DNA of 64,000 nucleotides from Lachnoclostridium phytofermentans ISDg (GTDB taxonomy: Bacteria; Bacillota; Clostridia; Lachnospirales; Lachnospiraceae). Made by a program: the position numbers and the translations under genes. Below are positions 1-9,182 of this stretch, piece by piece (within the stretch, counting starts at the first letter, position 1; every line of letters starts with the position of its first letter). The stretch covers positions 4,249,501 to 4,313,500 of the forward strand of contig NC_010001.1 of NCBI RefSeq assembly GCF_000018685.1, in the 5' to 3' direction. The notes beneath the pieces are model-generated. The model searched no databases and was not told the origin of the DNA. It saw only the letters and a program-made list of their open reading frames with translations.

Positions 1-1040
1 TGTACTAAGATATGTCCACAACTTAGCATATTCGTTAATTCACCAACCTTTTGTGCATAAGCTATTGGTTGATTAAATGGAACGCTAAAGTTATGAGAAA
101 CTAAAATAGCAAGGTTTGTGTTATCAGACTTCATTTCCTTGTAGGAATGACCATTTACTACGGCTAAGTCATTATCATAATTTTCTTGACTAACAAATCC
201 TCCAGGATTTTGACAGAAGGTACGTACTTTATTCTTAAATGGAGCTGGATATCCAATTAATTTGGATTCGTATAATACCTTATTCACATCCTCCATAATC
301 TCGTTACGAACTTCTACACGTACACCGATATCTACTGTTCCTGGTTGGTGAGCAATATCATGTTCTTCACATATTTTCTCAAGCCAGTCAGCTCCTTTAC
401 GACCTGTTGCAACAACAATCTTATCTCCCATTAACTCAATACAATCATCATGTTTTAAAACATTTTCAATGATTGCACCGGTACAGGTGTTGTCTTCTAT
501 AATAATATCTTTACATATATAATTAAAATAAATCTCCACACCATTTTCTAACAGATACTCTTCAATGCTCTGATAAATCATTTGTGCTTTCTCTGTTCCA
601 AGGTGCCTGATTGGACAATCGACCAATTTTAAACCAGCTTGAATCGCTCTTTTACGGATATCTTTTGTTTTTTCTGGCTCACTAATTCCCTCAATCTTGT
701 TATCAGCGCCAAACTCTAGATAAATTCCATCGGTATAGTGAATCGTTTCCTGAGCAAGATCTTCACCAATTAGAGTTGGTAAATCTCCACCCACTTCATA
801 GCTTAAAGACAATTTTCCATCTGAAAAAGCTCCAGCACCGGAAAATCCTGTTGTGATATGGCAAAAAGGTTTACAATTCATACATTGCTTGGTTTTTGTT
901 TTTGGACAGCTTCTTTTTTCTACAGAACGTCCTTTTTCAACGATTGCAATCTTTTTATTACTACCCTTTTTGATCATCTCAAGCGCGGTAAAAATACCTG
1001 CTGGGCCTGCTCCAATAATCACGACATCATAGTGTTTCAT
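1..1040 (-). CDS. FAD-dependent dehydrogenase (COG2509-like), 3' end cut off by the window
   Basis: This is an open frame of 346 codons running off the left edge of the window, so its C-terminus is missing. The N-terminus holds a Rossmann FAD-binding motif (VVIIGAGPAGIFTALEM, residues about 5-21) followed by an acidic residue in IAIVEKG. A Cys-rich stretch (KQCMNCKPFCHITTGFSGAG, about 48-67) is typical of the uncharacterised FAD-dependent dehydrogenases grouped as COG2509. A second FAD-type ATG motif (VVATGRKGADWL) lies near the middle. Three in-frame ATGs sit close together. I chose the third because AAAGG lies about nine bases upstream of it; the other two overlap the ribosome site. The family is about 460 residues long, so roughly three quarters is present. 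The substrate is unknown. It stands alone, with no partner gene in view. Confidence 0.85.
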   Translation of the reverse strand, partial: MKHYDVVIIGAGPAGIFTALEMIKKGSNKKIAIVEKGRSVEKRSCPKTKTKQCMNCKPFCHITTGFSGAGAFSDGKLSLSYEVGGDLPTLIGEDLAQETIHYTDGIYLEFGADNKIEGISEPEKTKDIRKRAIQAGLKLVDCPIRHLGTEKAQMIYQSIEEYLLENGVEIYFNYICKDIIIEDNTCTGAIIENVLKHDDCIELMGDKIVVATGRKGADWLEKICEEHDIAHQPGTVDIGVRVEVRNEIMEDVNKVLYESKLIGYPAPFKNKVRTFCQNPGGFVSQENYDNDLAVVNGHSYKEMKSDNTNLAILVSHNFSVPFNQPIAYAQKVGELTNMLSCGHILV

Positions 1041-1327
1041 CTGCATCATCCTTTCGGTAATTCCTTCATCAGTTTACTGATTCGAAACTTTATTCTGAAA
1101 CTATAAAGCGGTGAAAAAAGCAATTGCTTCCATATCCCCTTATTTTCTTCCTGATATGTTTACAATAGTTTCTTAACCGTATTTATTATAGTCAGCATTA
1201 AAACTTGTGTCAAGCAGAAGGTAACTATCAGAAGACTATCTATCAAGCTAACTATCACCAGACCTATCGGCAGAAACTAACTATTTATACGTTACATACG
1301 AAAACAAATCTCTTGTATTTTGGCGAC

Positions 1328-3070
1328 CTAGATCTTAAATTGTTCTACTATTTTTTGTAAGTCCTTTGCATGCTGCATCGATTCAGATACGATCTCAGTA
1401 GTTTTTCCAGTAAGCTCAACTGTATTCGAAGTCTTGTGAGCAATATCATTGATTCCTGTTGCAGCCTCCGAAACTGTGTCATTAATTCCATTGATTGCTT
1501 CTGCTATGTTTTTAATTGTTGTCTGTAGACCACTTATCGATGTATTGATAATCGACATACTATCATTAAATTTGAGAGCATCATCGGAATACTGTGTACT
1601 GACATTACTAAATTCCGTATAATCATTCAATACTGTTTTTTCTAAGAAATCCAGTGTCTTTGATAAACAATCTACCATATTGTTAACAGAATCCTGTACC
1701 TCTTCTACAATATCTGTAATATCTTTTACTGCTCTTGTAGATTGATTTGCCAAGTTACCAATCTCCGAAGCTACTACTGCAAATCCCCTTCCTGACTCTC
1801 CAGCTCTTGCAGCTTCAATCGATGCATTTAAGGATAATAAACTGGTCTGAGAAGCAATGTCCATAATCGCTTTCGAGAGGGCCTGTATTCGTTCCACTGA
1901 TTTTGATTTATCAATTGCTATTGTAGTCCTTACTTTTACTTCTTCATACATCTGCTTTGTAAGGTCACTAGCATGTTCCATGTTGGAATGAAGTTCTTTC
2001 GCTCTTAGCATGATATCCTGAGCCATTGACTTTCCTTCTTCCGTAAGCAGATTAATTTCTTTTGTATTACCTTCTATATGAATAATATTTGTATTAATAG
2101 ATTCTGTTGTTGCCGCTGTTTCTTCTATACCAGCAGCAATTTCCTCTGTTGTCGCTGAGTTATCACTTGAATTTTCATTCACCTCATTGGAGAAGCGACT
2201 CAATACTTCTGCATTATTTCCAATTCTATCGGAAGCATTCGTCAAACTTTCAATGACACCAATAATATTATCACGCATTTTACCAATAGAACGGCTCATT
2301 TCACCAAATTCATCTCGATGGCCATTAAGTTTTTTCTGACTCTCATCCTCTGAAAAATCGAGATTTGAGATACGATTCACTGCATTTGTTATAATAATAG
2401 TAGGTTTTGCTAGTAAATAAGCAATGATGGCTCCTATAAGAGTTGCTACCGCCAGTATAAAAATATTACCGTATATCATACTTCTATTAAACTCTTCTCT
2501 AGGTAACATAATATCAGATTCGTCAGCTGTTAAAACAAGGATAGAATTATCCACTCCGGAAATATAATATCCCGCATACTTTTTAACTCCTTGGAACTCA
2601 TAGTTTATCGTATTATTCTCAGGTATTATCCCTTGGTTCAACTGCTCTACGATTCCCTTGACAACAGAATTTTCAACCTGCATTCCAACTTTACTTTCCG
2701 TAGGATGATATAGCATAACTCCATCACGGTCTACCACATATGCATAACTTGACGGATTACCTTCTAATGAAATTCCACGAAGAAGTATAGCAAAATCTTC
2801 GTATGTAAGAGCTTGAGCTTTCATATTCGACTCATTTTCCAATAAACGTCCATAAGCATTGGTTACATCCATCATGCTATCCTTGGTCTTCTCATCAATT
2901 ACTTTTTCAAAACTTGGAAAGGCATTCCATAGGTTAAATACAGACCCGATCGCTGTAATTAATAGCACAATACCTATCACTTTTACCTTCATGGTGCGAA
3001 ACATACTTGTTTTCACTGTTTTTCTAATCTCTTTTGTAATTTCTTTTTCTTTTAGACTTTCTACTTTCAT
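1328..3070 (-). CDS. Methyl-accepting chemotaxis protein
   Basis: This 580-residue transmembrane chemoreceptor passes ligand signals to CheA/CheW. A first membrane helix lies near residues 30-50. An extracellular region (about 50-190) has a Cache-like look, with YVVDRDGVMLYHPTESKVG and YAGYYISGVDNSILVLT. A second membrane helix (about 200-225) is followed by a HAMP segment and a long helical signalling domain, whose conserved hairpin tip reads SIEAARAGESGRGFAVVASE. An earlier in-frame ATG exists, but GGAGG lies seven bases upstream of the ATG beginning MKVESLKEK, so that start is used. It is followed (in transcription order) by nothing obvious, and a strong terminator separates it from the transporter-like genes upstream. 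The ligand cannot be told from sequence; the neighbouring binding-protein-like gene is a possible but unproven partner. Confidence 0.93.
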   Translation of the reverse strand: MKVESLKEKEITKEIRKTVKTSMFRTMKVKVIGIVLLITAIGSVFNLWNAFPSFEKVIDEKTKDSMMDVTNAYGRLLENESNMKAQALTYEDFAILLRGISLEGNPSSYAYVVDRDGVMLYHPTESKVGMQVENSVVKGIVEQLNQGIIPENNTINYEFQGVKKYAGYYISGVDNSILVLTADESDIMLPREEFNRSMIYGNIFILAVATLIGAIIAYLLAKPTIIITNAVNRISNLDFSEDESQKKLNGHRDEFGEMSRSIGKMRDNIIGVIESLTNASDRIGNNAEVLSRFSNEVNENSSDNSATTEEIAAGIEETAATTESINTNIIHIEGNTKEINLLTEEGKSMAQDIMLRAKELHSNMEHASDLTKQMYEEVKVRTTIAIDKSKSVERIQALSKAIMDIASQTSLLSLNASIEAARAGESGRGFAVVASEIGNLANQSTRAVKDITDIVEEVQDSVNNMVDCLSKTLDFLEKTVLNDYTEFSNVSTQYSDDALKFNDSMSIINTSISGLQTTIKNIAEAINGINDTVSEAATGINDIAHKTSNTVELTGKTTEIVSESMQHAKDLQKIVEQFKI

Positions 3071-3219
3071 TTGTAAACCTCCACCCAAGTATAGTATTTT
3101 AATTTCGCCCCTTTATATTATCGACAATATTTACTGAAAGCTTATATTTTTTAATATTTTCTTATAATTATTAACAATAGTTATTTTTTACCATTTTTAA
3201 GCAAAATATGTACTAAAGC

Positions 3220-3292
3220 AAAAGCTGTTACATCGAAGAAGAAAGAAAGTACGATTTCCGACTTTCCATATCCCAAAATGTAACAGCTTTTA
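3220..3292 (-). terminator. Intrinsic terminator after the permease gene
   Basis: Arms AAAAGCTGTTACAT and ATGTAACAGCTTTT form a 14-bp stem enclosing about 45 bases. On the minus strand it is followed by a T-rich run just after the permease stop codon. The loop is unusually long for a terminator and contains a smaller potential hairpin. Confidence 0.8.
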
Positions 3293-3299
3293 AATTTAA

Positions 3300-4343
3300 C
3301 TACTCATCTTTATTAAACTCTTCTAATTCCTCTTCCCGGGTATAAATACCTTCCATATGAGTCAATTCCTCTGCAAATTCTTCCTCTACTTGCTTTGCTA
3401 AATCTTGGGTAAATAGAAGAAAATCTTCATTCTCAGGCTCTACGCTCGTATCCTCTTGCTGCAATGTAGACTCCTTTTCCTCTAACATAGAGTCATACTC
3501 GTCCTCTTCTTCTAACTTGGATTCATACTCGTCCTCTTTTTCTAGCATGGATTCATACTCGTCCTCCTCCTCAGTATCCGTTATTTCTTCCGATATATCT
3601 AAGGAATCATATTGCTCTTTTGAATTATTACGTGCTCTCTTAAAAATATCCGTATCCTCATCTTCGTAACTGTCTTCTTCCCCAGTTAACTTTTTCTTTA
3701 TTGCATAGAACATTCCTTCAATTAGAATAGTCATAATAAGATAGAAGATAATGCATACAAATATAGAGAAGAACGGATACATTGTTCTTTGGCCAATTCT
3801 TGTCATAACTTCTGTTAAATCATTTACTGAAATATATCCAACGATAGTAGTCCATTGTAAAAGCAAGATTGCAAGACGTTTGATCATAAATAAGGTATCT
3901 TCCACTGTCTGTGGTAGTGTTACTGTAAAATAGACTTGTTTCAATCTTCGAATCACTGCAATGTCCTGATGCTTTTTCGCTTCTCTCACCTGTCGTGCAA
4001 TAATTTGCGCAAAATGCCCTGCTCCATATAATCCAATTGCAATCCCAGAAATTAGAGTGACACTAAAAACCAAACGTTTAAATACCACATAATAGAATAA
4101 CAAAAGTAATAATACTACTGGTGTACTACGAAATATAAAACTAGTTGCATGTGCTAAACCCGAGATTCCTCGCTTATGATATGACATAAAGTAACTTAAC
4201 ACAGATCCGATTACTACCGTCACGGTCCATGCGATCATTACTAAAATAATTGTCACAATAACGCTTTTTGCGATTAGATAATATGCTCCACCAGAGATTA
4301 GATTGTTATTTATCGCATCAAAGATATTTCTGATAAAACTCAT
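3300..4343 (-). CDS. ABC-type amino-acid permease-like protein with degenerate EAA loop and acidic repeat tail
   Basis: The first 230 residues resemble HisM/GlnP-type permeases: several membrane helices, the conserved FRSTPVVLLLLLFYY segment (compare RGTP) and an LPQ motif. The cytoplasmic coupling loop, however, lacks the expected EAA...G pattern. Counting back from LPQ, the position of the invariant glycine is isoleucine (IAVIRRLKQVYFTVTLPQT). After residue about 230 comes a 115-residue acidic tail not usual in the family. It contains three tandem 10-residue units of the form EEDEYESMLE, encoded by three 30-bp DNA repeats at 3481-3570. The gene is last in a three-gene unit with the binding-protein-like and propeller genes; no ATPase gene is nearby. 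Either a distant shared ATPase is used, or this is not a conventional transporter. The fold is confident; transport function is not. Confidence 0.75.
   Translation of the reverse strand: MSFIRNIFDAINNNLISGGAYYLIAKSVIVTIILVMIAWTVTVVIGSVLSYFMSYHKRGISGLAHATSFIFRSTPVVLLLLLFYYVVFKRLVFSVTLISGIAIGLYGAGHFAQIIARQVREAKKHQDIAVIRRLKQVYFTVTLPQTVEDTLFMIKRLAILLLQWTTIVGYISVNDLTEVMTRIGQRTMYPFFSIFVCIIFYLIMTILIEGMFYAIKKKLTGEEDSYEDEDTDIFKRARNNSKEQYDSLDISEEITDTEEEDEYESMLEKEDEYESKLEEEDEYDSMLEEKESTLQQEDTSVEPENEDFLLFTQDLAKQVEEEFAEELTHMEGIYTREEELEEFNKDE
3481..3570 (-). repeat. Three 30-bp in-frame tandem repeats in the permease tail
   Basis: Three consecutive 30-bp units (plus-strand form begins tctaacatagagtcatactc) encode three copies of a 10-residue acidic motif. 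Units differ by a few substitutions, so the array is prone to slippage but has diverged. Confidence 0.85.
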
Positions 4344-4356
4344 ATTCTTTCCTCCT

Positions 4357-5208
4357 CTATTCTAAAACTAGATAAGCGTATTGATTCATCGTATAGTAAC
4401 CGTCAGTCATACAATATAATTTTTTTGTATCTACTGTATTCTTACTAGTTCCATAGCTAAAAAGCACATCTACTTTACCTCCCATGAGCACAGAAAAACT
4501 CGTGTCATTTTGAAGGTATACAAATCGAATATCTTTTCCTAAGATTTTACCTATTTCATGCATTAATGCTACGCTAAATCCATATGGTTTTTGCTCAAAA
4601 TCTACCATATCAATCGGAGGTAGTGCTCCCGTAACACCTACATATATCGTACCATTAGTTCCTGGAATTTTTTCAAAATTCTTGGCATACATAGGCTTGA
4701 TTTCTTCTGCTTCAATATAGGTAGATACGAGGGATTCTAAGGTACCATTTTCCTTTAACGCTTTCAAAGCTTCATTCAGATTATCTTTTAATACTTGGTT
4801 CTTGGCTGAAAGCGCCATACCAAACTCTAATCGATCCTCTGATGCTTTCGGAATCTCAAGCTTTCGGATTCCTTTTTCTGTACGTGCTAAGTAATCTGCT
4901 GTCACATCAGCAAACCAAGCTACCTGTATCTCATTGGTTTTAAGCGCTGAGAGTGTTTCATAAACATCCGAATAAGAGCGATACCCTTTTAATTTAATTC
5001 CAAGTATGCTATCAAACAATATCTTAGCACTAGTATCTGGCATTTTAGAAACTACACCACCCATTGTCTTACCGTTAAGTTCCACAACAGCTTCTAAATT
5101 CTCAGAGGTAACCTTAGCTTCATCATGAAACAGTCTTGCACCAGCACATATCAGACAAAAGATTGCAAGAACTGCAACTGTTAACCATTTTGATCTCGTT
5201 CTCATCAT
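4357..5208 (-). CDS. Family-3-type solute-binding protein with halves in permuted order
   Basis: The protein has an N-terminal membrane helix (about residues 9-24, no convincing lipobox). The segment that normally follows the hinge comes first (VVELNGKTMGGVVSKM through YRSYSDVYETLSALK, a lobe-2 pattern), then the usual C-terminal helix (NEALKALKENGTLESLV). Only after that, from about residue 187, comes the segment that normally starts the protein (GTIYVGVTGALPPIDMVDF, then KPYGFSVALMHEIGKILGK and FSVLMGGKVDVLFSYGTS). It ends at MTDGYYTMNQYAYLVLE, which is where the hinge would fall. So the order is B-C-A instead of A-B-C. Its start overlaps the stop of the propeller gene by four bases, and the permease follows 13 bases later, so they are co-transcribed. 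A GGGGTGA site precedes ATGATG. The ligand is presumably an amino acid, by family only. Confidence 0.8.
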   Translation of the reverse strand: MMRTRSKWLTVAVLAIFCLICAGARLFHDEAKVTSENLEAVVELNGKTMGGVVSKMPDTSAKILFDSILGIKLKGYRSYSDVYETLSALKTNEIQVAWFADVTADYLARTEKGIRKLEIPKASEDRLEFGMALSAKNQVLKDNLNEALKALKENGTLESLVSTYIEAEEIKPMYAKNFEKIPGTNGTIYVGVTGALPPIDMVDFEQKPYGFSVALMHEIGKILGKDIRFVYLQNDTSFSVLMGGKVDVLFSYGTSKNTVDTKKLYCMTDGYYTMNQYAYLVLE

Positions 5209-6962
5209 CTTAAAGTCACCCCGATTATCTTTTCATTTCGAGTTCCTACCACAATTTTATTCTCATACACTGCTGCAGTCGCCTCGATTCCGCCACCAAC
5301 ATCAATGCTATCAACAACTTGTCCTGTAACAGCATCAATTAACATAAGTTTGTTATTATAAGCTCCCTGTAATAGATAAGCATCCCCGTTTGTTGTATAA
5401 ATCATATTAGCTGAGCTCCAAGAATCTGTACCTAGGTCTGTTCTCCAAGTTTCCTCTCCAGTCTTCTTATCTAATGCTACTAGATAGCCGCCTTCAATAT
5501 TAGGAGTCTTAGAAACAAAGTAAAATACCGAATTGGAAACTCTTCCTTTTCCTACAATTCCTGTTGCTAAAAATCCGCCTGCTAGACCTGCAACACTATG
5601 AACTTCATACGGCTTTTTCCATACAATTTCACCAGTTATCGCATTTAATTTATATACACTGGCTTCACCCATATTGTGGATGTCTTTTCCATACTTAAGG
5701 GTTGTTGCTACATAGATGTATTTTTTTCCATCCTCTTCTTTATCAAAGAGTATGGAAGAGTTAACATCATCTCCGACATCCTGTGTCCACATAAGTTTCA
5801 TGGTATTTAAGTTAATACAGTTTACAACACCGCCATTATCACCAAGGTAGAGATAATTTTCCCACACACTACCACTGCATTCACTACCCCATACATGAGA
5901 TTCTTCCGATGCACGCGCAGCACTATATACAACACGAACTTCCTCTGATGGCGCTATGGATAAGGTTCCTTTCACCTTATCGTATTTTGTATTAAGTTTT
6001 AATGTATACAATACACCATTTTCACCAGGACATATAATAGTGTCAGATTCCACATGGAAGATAGCTGAGCTATCATAAGCATGCCAAATACGAGGTGCAA
6101 TAGGATCATTCATCGCAAACTCGTAAAGTTTTGAACCATCAATCAAACTATAGATATAAATTCTTGGGCTAATACATTCCCCATAAACACCAGTTTGTGC
6201 ATCCCCCGATCCCATAACCAGCAACGGAATACCACCTGGATGAATTGAGCCAGTACCTTTAAAAGTCATACCAACATTGATTGCATCTCTTGTAGGTTCA
6301 CCAGTATCCATATCCAAAAAGTGTACATATCCATCCATACCAGGATAGATTACTTCTACAAGTCCTTCCTTCTTCTTCGCTGTATCATACAAATTCATGA
6401 TTCTCTTCGTCTCTTCATCCCACTTAACAACCAGTGGCTGACCTGTCCATCCATTCCCTGACCAGTAATCAACCCCATTGCTTTTTAATACTTTTCCCGT
6501 TTTAAATGACCAGATGTCAGAATCAAACTTTTTTTCTATAAGATTAGCATAGCCATAGGCTTGGTGATTTCTATAATAGTCTCCGCGAAACGTATAGATA
6601 CCCTTTAATTGATTCATTCCTGATAAGTCCTCCTCTGAAAATGACAGATCATAAGGACGTTCATAACTCTTAACATCTATCCCATTCACCTGAATACGGG
6701 TAGACATCGATAGTACACTCGAATTTGTATTTTTCGTTGCTCTTGGTACCATCTCCTCCGCACCCTTTGCATTATCAAGGTATTGCTCTACCGGAAGGCT
6801 TCCTCGTGTATTAACGGTGTAATTATATAAATAGCGAATGTTTCCCTTAACTTTTACCAGTAATTTAAAACCATAAAATCCTGCTCCCAGTATTGCTAGA
6901 ACTAATACACCGACTAGAATCCGAAATGTAATTGACTTTGTAAATCTTTTCTTTTTATTCAT
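5205..6962 (-). CDS. Membrane-anchored PQQ-type beta-propeller protein
   Basis: A 585-residue protein with a basic N-terminus, one membrane helix (about residues 14-32) and a large outside domain. The outside part carries repeated beta-blade motifs of the PQQ/quinoprotein type, for example KLMWTQDVGDDVNSS, GEIVWKKPYEV, KKTGEETWRTDLGTDSWSS and GQVVDSIDVGGGIEATAAV. It has no visible catalytic motif, and BamB-like propellers are commonly binding scaffolds. A longer reading frame begins 54 bases upstream, but GGGAG lies nine bases before the ATG of MNKKKRF, so that is the start. The stop codon overlaps the start of the binding-protein gene, which argues for translational coupling and a joint role. 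The function is unknown; sensing or scaffolding of the neighbouring membrane proteins is an inference. Confidence 0.85.
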   Translation of the reverse strand: MNKKKRFTKSITFRILVGVLVLAILGAGFYGFKLLVKVKGNIRYLYNYTVNTRGSLPVEQYLDNAKGAEEMVPRATKNTNSSVLSMSTRIQVNGIDVKSYERPYDLSFSEEDLSGMNQLKGIYTFRGDYYRNHQAYGYANLIEKKFDSDIWSFKTGKVLKSNGVDYWSGNGWTGQPLVVKWDEETKRIMNLYDTAKKKEGLVEVIYPGMDGYVHFLDMDTGEPTRDAINVGMTFKGTGSIHPGGIPLLVMGSGDAQTGVYGECISPRIYIYSLIDGSKLYEFAMNDPIAPRIWHAYDSSAIFHVESDTIICPGENGVLYTLKLNTKYDKVKGTLSIAPSEEVRVVYSAARASEESHVWGSECSGSVWENYLYLGDNGGVVNCINLNTMKLMWTQDVGDDVNSSILFDKEEDGKKYIYVATTLKYGKDIHNMGEASVYKLNAITGEIVWKKPYEVHSVAGLAGGFLATGIVGKGRVSNSVFYFVSKTPNIEGGYLVALDKKTGEETWRTDLGTDSWSSANMIYTTNGDAYLLQGAYNNKLMLIDAVTGQVVDSIDVGGGIEATAAVYENKIVVGTRNEKIIGVTLR

Positions 6963-7002
6963 ATTTAACAACTCCCATCTGCACGCTCTAGCACGCATAC
7001 AA

Positions 7003-7037
7003 ATAAGAAAAAGCACGCTTTACGAACTTTTCCTTCT
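7003..7037. repeat. Dispersed palindromic repeat, copy a (decayed)
   Basis: Arms aagaaaaagc and acttttcctt flank a central acgctttacga core. It matches the other copies of this repeat in the window with several changes and lies in the 5' region of the propeller gene. Confidence 0.6.
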
Positions 7038-7302
7038 AAACCATTCCATCCATTAAATTTTCTATCTCATTAGTTGGCACCTTATCTAACACAATATAGA
7101 TAAAGTCCTCCACAGATTAACAATTATGATAAAGAATATTACCTTTTTTGTCAATACTTATAATAATATCCAATGAATAGTAAGAGAATCGTAAAAAAAT
7201 ACAGCGCAAAAAAAGAATGCAAGCAAGTACAAACATAAATCATTGTCGAAACGCCTACATTCCCTCTTATTTTACTTCAATTCAATGTATCCTAACTACA
7301 GC

Positions 7303-7716
7303 TTAGATACAATTGATACAATCTCCAATTACCTCAATGTCTTCACGGTGAACTGCTACTTCATTCTCCATGATATGTACTAATTCACAAGCAGCGGCAG
7401 CCTGTGTATTCAATGTGTTGATATACTGTGATACTAATATACCAATCGATTCCTGTTCTTCCACCATCGACATCACATGTTCTAACTCTTTTAATTGTTC
7501 CCCTTGTACTCTTGTTAGATGATCTTTTAAATGATTTGAAACACAGTAATTAATTGCTTCCATCTTAGAAATTAACTTTTGCACCTCAAGCGAAGTTTCT
7601 GAAACAAGGCAACAAAGTTTATCCTGTTCATTGAGTACATCAAATGTAGTTTTCTCAACTTGCTCTTGAGAACAATACAGCTTTTCTACAATCTCTTGTA
7701 AAGATCCATTTTGCAT
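7303..7716 (-). CDS. Small helical protein of unknown function
   Basis: I do not recognise this 137-residue protein. It is predicted to be almost entirely helical, with long charged and hydrophobic heptad-like stretches suggesting coiled coils, and no membrane segment or signal peptide. It has seven cysteines, including a CC pair near residue 36 and a C-terminal CINCI. A strong GGGGGAT ribosome site lies seven bases before the ATG. It is downstream of radA on the same strand, separated by a stable hairpin. The helical pattern is slightly reminiscent of chemoreceptor signalling helices, but no conserved tip sequence is present, so no function is assigned. Confidence 0.7.
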   Translation of the reverse strand: MQNGSLQEIVEKLYCSQEQVEKTTFDVLNEQDKLCCLVSETSLEVQKLISKMEAINYCVSNHLKDHLTRVQGEQLKELEHVMSMVEEQESIGILVSQYINTLNTQAAAACELVHIMENEVAVHREDIEVIGDCINCI

Positions 7717-7734
7717 TGTTATCCCCCATATAAA

Positions 7735-7770
7735 ATTTCTTAGGCAGCGCCTTTTGGCGCCTTAGAAATT
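7735..7770 (-). terminator. Stable hairpin between radA and the small helical gene
   Basis: Arms AATTTCTAAGGCGCC and GGCGCTGCCTAAGAAATT with an AAAA loop begin about ten bases after the radA stop. A short, interrupted TTTTATAT follows, so it may act as a weak terminator or as a 5' stabilising hairpin for the next gene. Confidence 0.6.
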
Positions 7771-7780
7771 CTCTTCACGC

Positions 7781-9139
7781 TTAATCCTGTAATAATTTAA
7801 ATAATTCTCTGACGTTATTAACACCAATAAGACGGATTCCCTGTATCTTTAAATGCTGCTGATTCACCTGTGGTAAAATACAAATTTCATAGCCCATCTT
7901 CTTTGCATCGTTAACACGCTGTTCCGCCATACTTACAGCACGTACTTCTCCCGTAAGACCTACTTCTCCAAACACAAGTGTTTTACTACTTAGTGCTCTA
8001 TTCTTGTAGCTGGATATTAGCGCCATCACGATAGCTAAATCTAGGGCAGGCTCATTTATTTTCATTCCACCTGCAACATTTACATAAGCATCACAAAAAG
8101 ATAACTGTATCCCTAATCGTTTTTCAATAACCGCCATCAATAAATTCACACGATTATAATCGGTTCCTGCTGCTGTTCTACGGGGCATATTTAAGTTGGA
8201 TTGACAAACCAAAGCTTGTACTTCAACTAACATGGTTCTTGTCCCTTCCATAGAAGCTGCCACAACAGACCCTGGTTCATCCTCTGGTTTTCCTTGAAGC
8301 ATATACTCGGAAGGATTCATTACTTCTGCCAATCCTGAATTTTTCATTTCAAACACACCGATTTCATTCGTGGAACCAAAACGGTTTTTCACCGCTCTAA
8401 GGATTCGATAAGCAGCAGTATTATCCCCTTCAAAATATAGTACCGTATCTACCATATGCTCTAAGACTCGTGGTCCAGCAACAACGCCTTCCTTCGTCAC
8501 ATGCCCAACAATAAATATCGATATCCCCATACCTTTTGCTAAATGCATTAAGGCTCCTGTGGATTCTCGTACTTGGCTTACACTTCCTGGGGATGCACTG
8601 ATTTCTTCTTTAAACATTGTTTGGATCGAGTCAATTATCATTATCTCAGGAGTATCTTTTGATACAATATCCTCAATCTGATCAAGGTTTGTTTCAGAAA
8701 GTAATAGCAGTTCGCCTTGGAAGGTTCCAAGGCGCTCTGCTCTCATTTTAATTTGTTGTTGAGATTCCTCTCCGGAAACATATAGTACCTTCTTTTTAGC
8801 CGTAGTCAATTGTCTGCACATCTGAAGAAGAAGTGTGGATTTTCCAATACCCGGATCTCCACCGACTAAAACTAAAGATCCTTTTACGATACCGCCACCA
8901 AGAACACGGTCTAATTCGCCAATTCCTGTTACGGTTCGATTTTCTTCTTCCGTACATACCTCAGAGAGGTATTTTGGTGTTTCTGTTTTTCTGCTACTAG
9001 CTTTATTCACCGGTGTCTTTTTGACAACAGGTTCTTCCGTAAAGCTGTTCCATGATTTACATCCTGGACATTGTCCTACCCATTTTGTAGATTCAAACCC
9101 ACACTCTTTACAAAAGAATACGGTACTTTTCTTTGCCAT
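7781..9139 (-). CDS. radA: DNA repair protein RadA
   Basis: RadA (Sms) is a RecA-like ATPase that drives branch migration during recombination and is often encoded in clpC operons of Firmicutes. The 452-residue protein has an N-terminal zinc finger (CKECGFESTKWVGQCPGC, about residues 9-26), a Walker A motif (GGDPGIGKST, about 93-102), the RadA signature KNRFGST and a C-terminal Lon-protease-like domain (from about 280). Length is normal. A frame extending five codons further upstream exists, but GGGAG about nine bases before MAKKST supports this start. It follows a small beta-rich gene by 43 bases on the same strand. Confidence 0.97.
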   Translation of the reverse strand: MAKKSTVFFCKECGFESTKWVGQCPGCKSWNSFTEEPVVKKTPVNKASSRKTETPKYLSEVCTEEENRTVTGIGELDRVLGGGIVKGSLVLVGGDPGIGKSTLLLQMCRQLTTAKKKVLYVSGEESQQQIKMRAERLGTFQGELLLLSETNLDQIEDIVSKDTPEIMIIDSIQTMFKEEISASPGSVSQVRESTGALMHLAKGMGISIFIVGHVTKEGVVAGPRVLEHMVDTVLYFEGDNTAAYRILRAVKNRFGSTNEIGVFEMKNSGLAEVMNPSEYMLQGKPEDEPGSVVAASMEGTRTMLVEVQALVCQSNLNMPRRTAAGTDYNRVNLLMAVIEKRLGIQLSFCDAYVNVAGGMKINEPALDLAIVMALISSYKNRALSSKTLVFGEVGLTGEVRAVSMAEQRVNDAKKMGYEICILPQVNQQHLKIQGIRLIGVNNVRELFKLLQD

Positions 9140-9182
9140 TCTTCTTTCTCCCATGCTAAAAACAAGTATGCTTTCTTGTATT

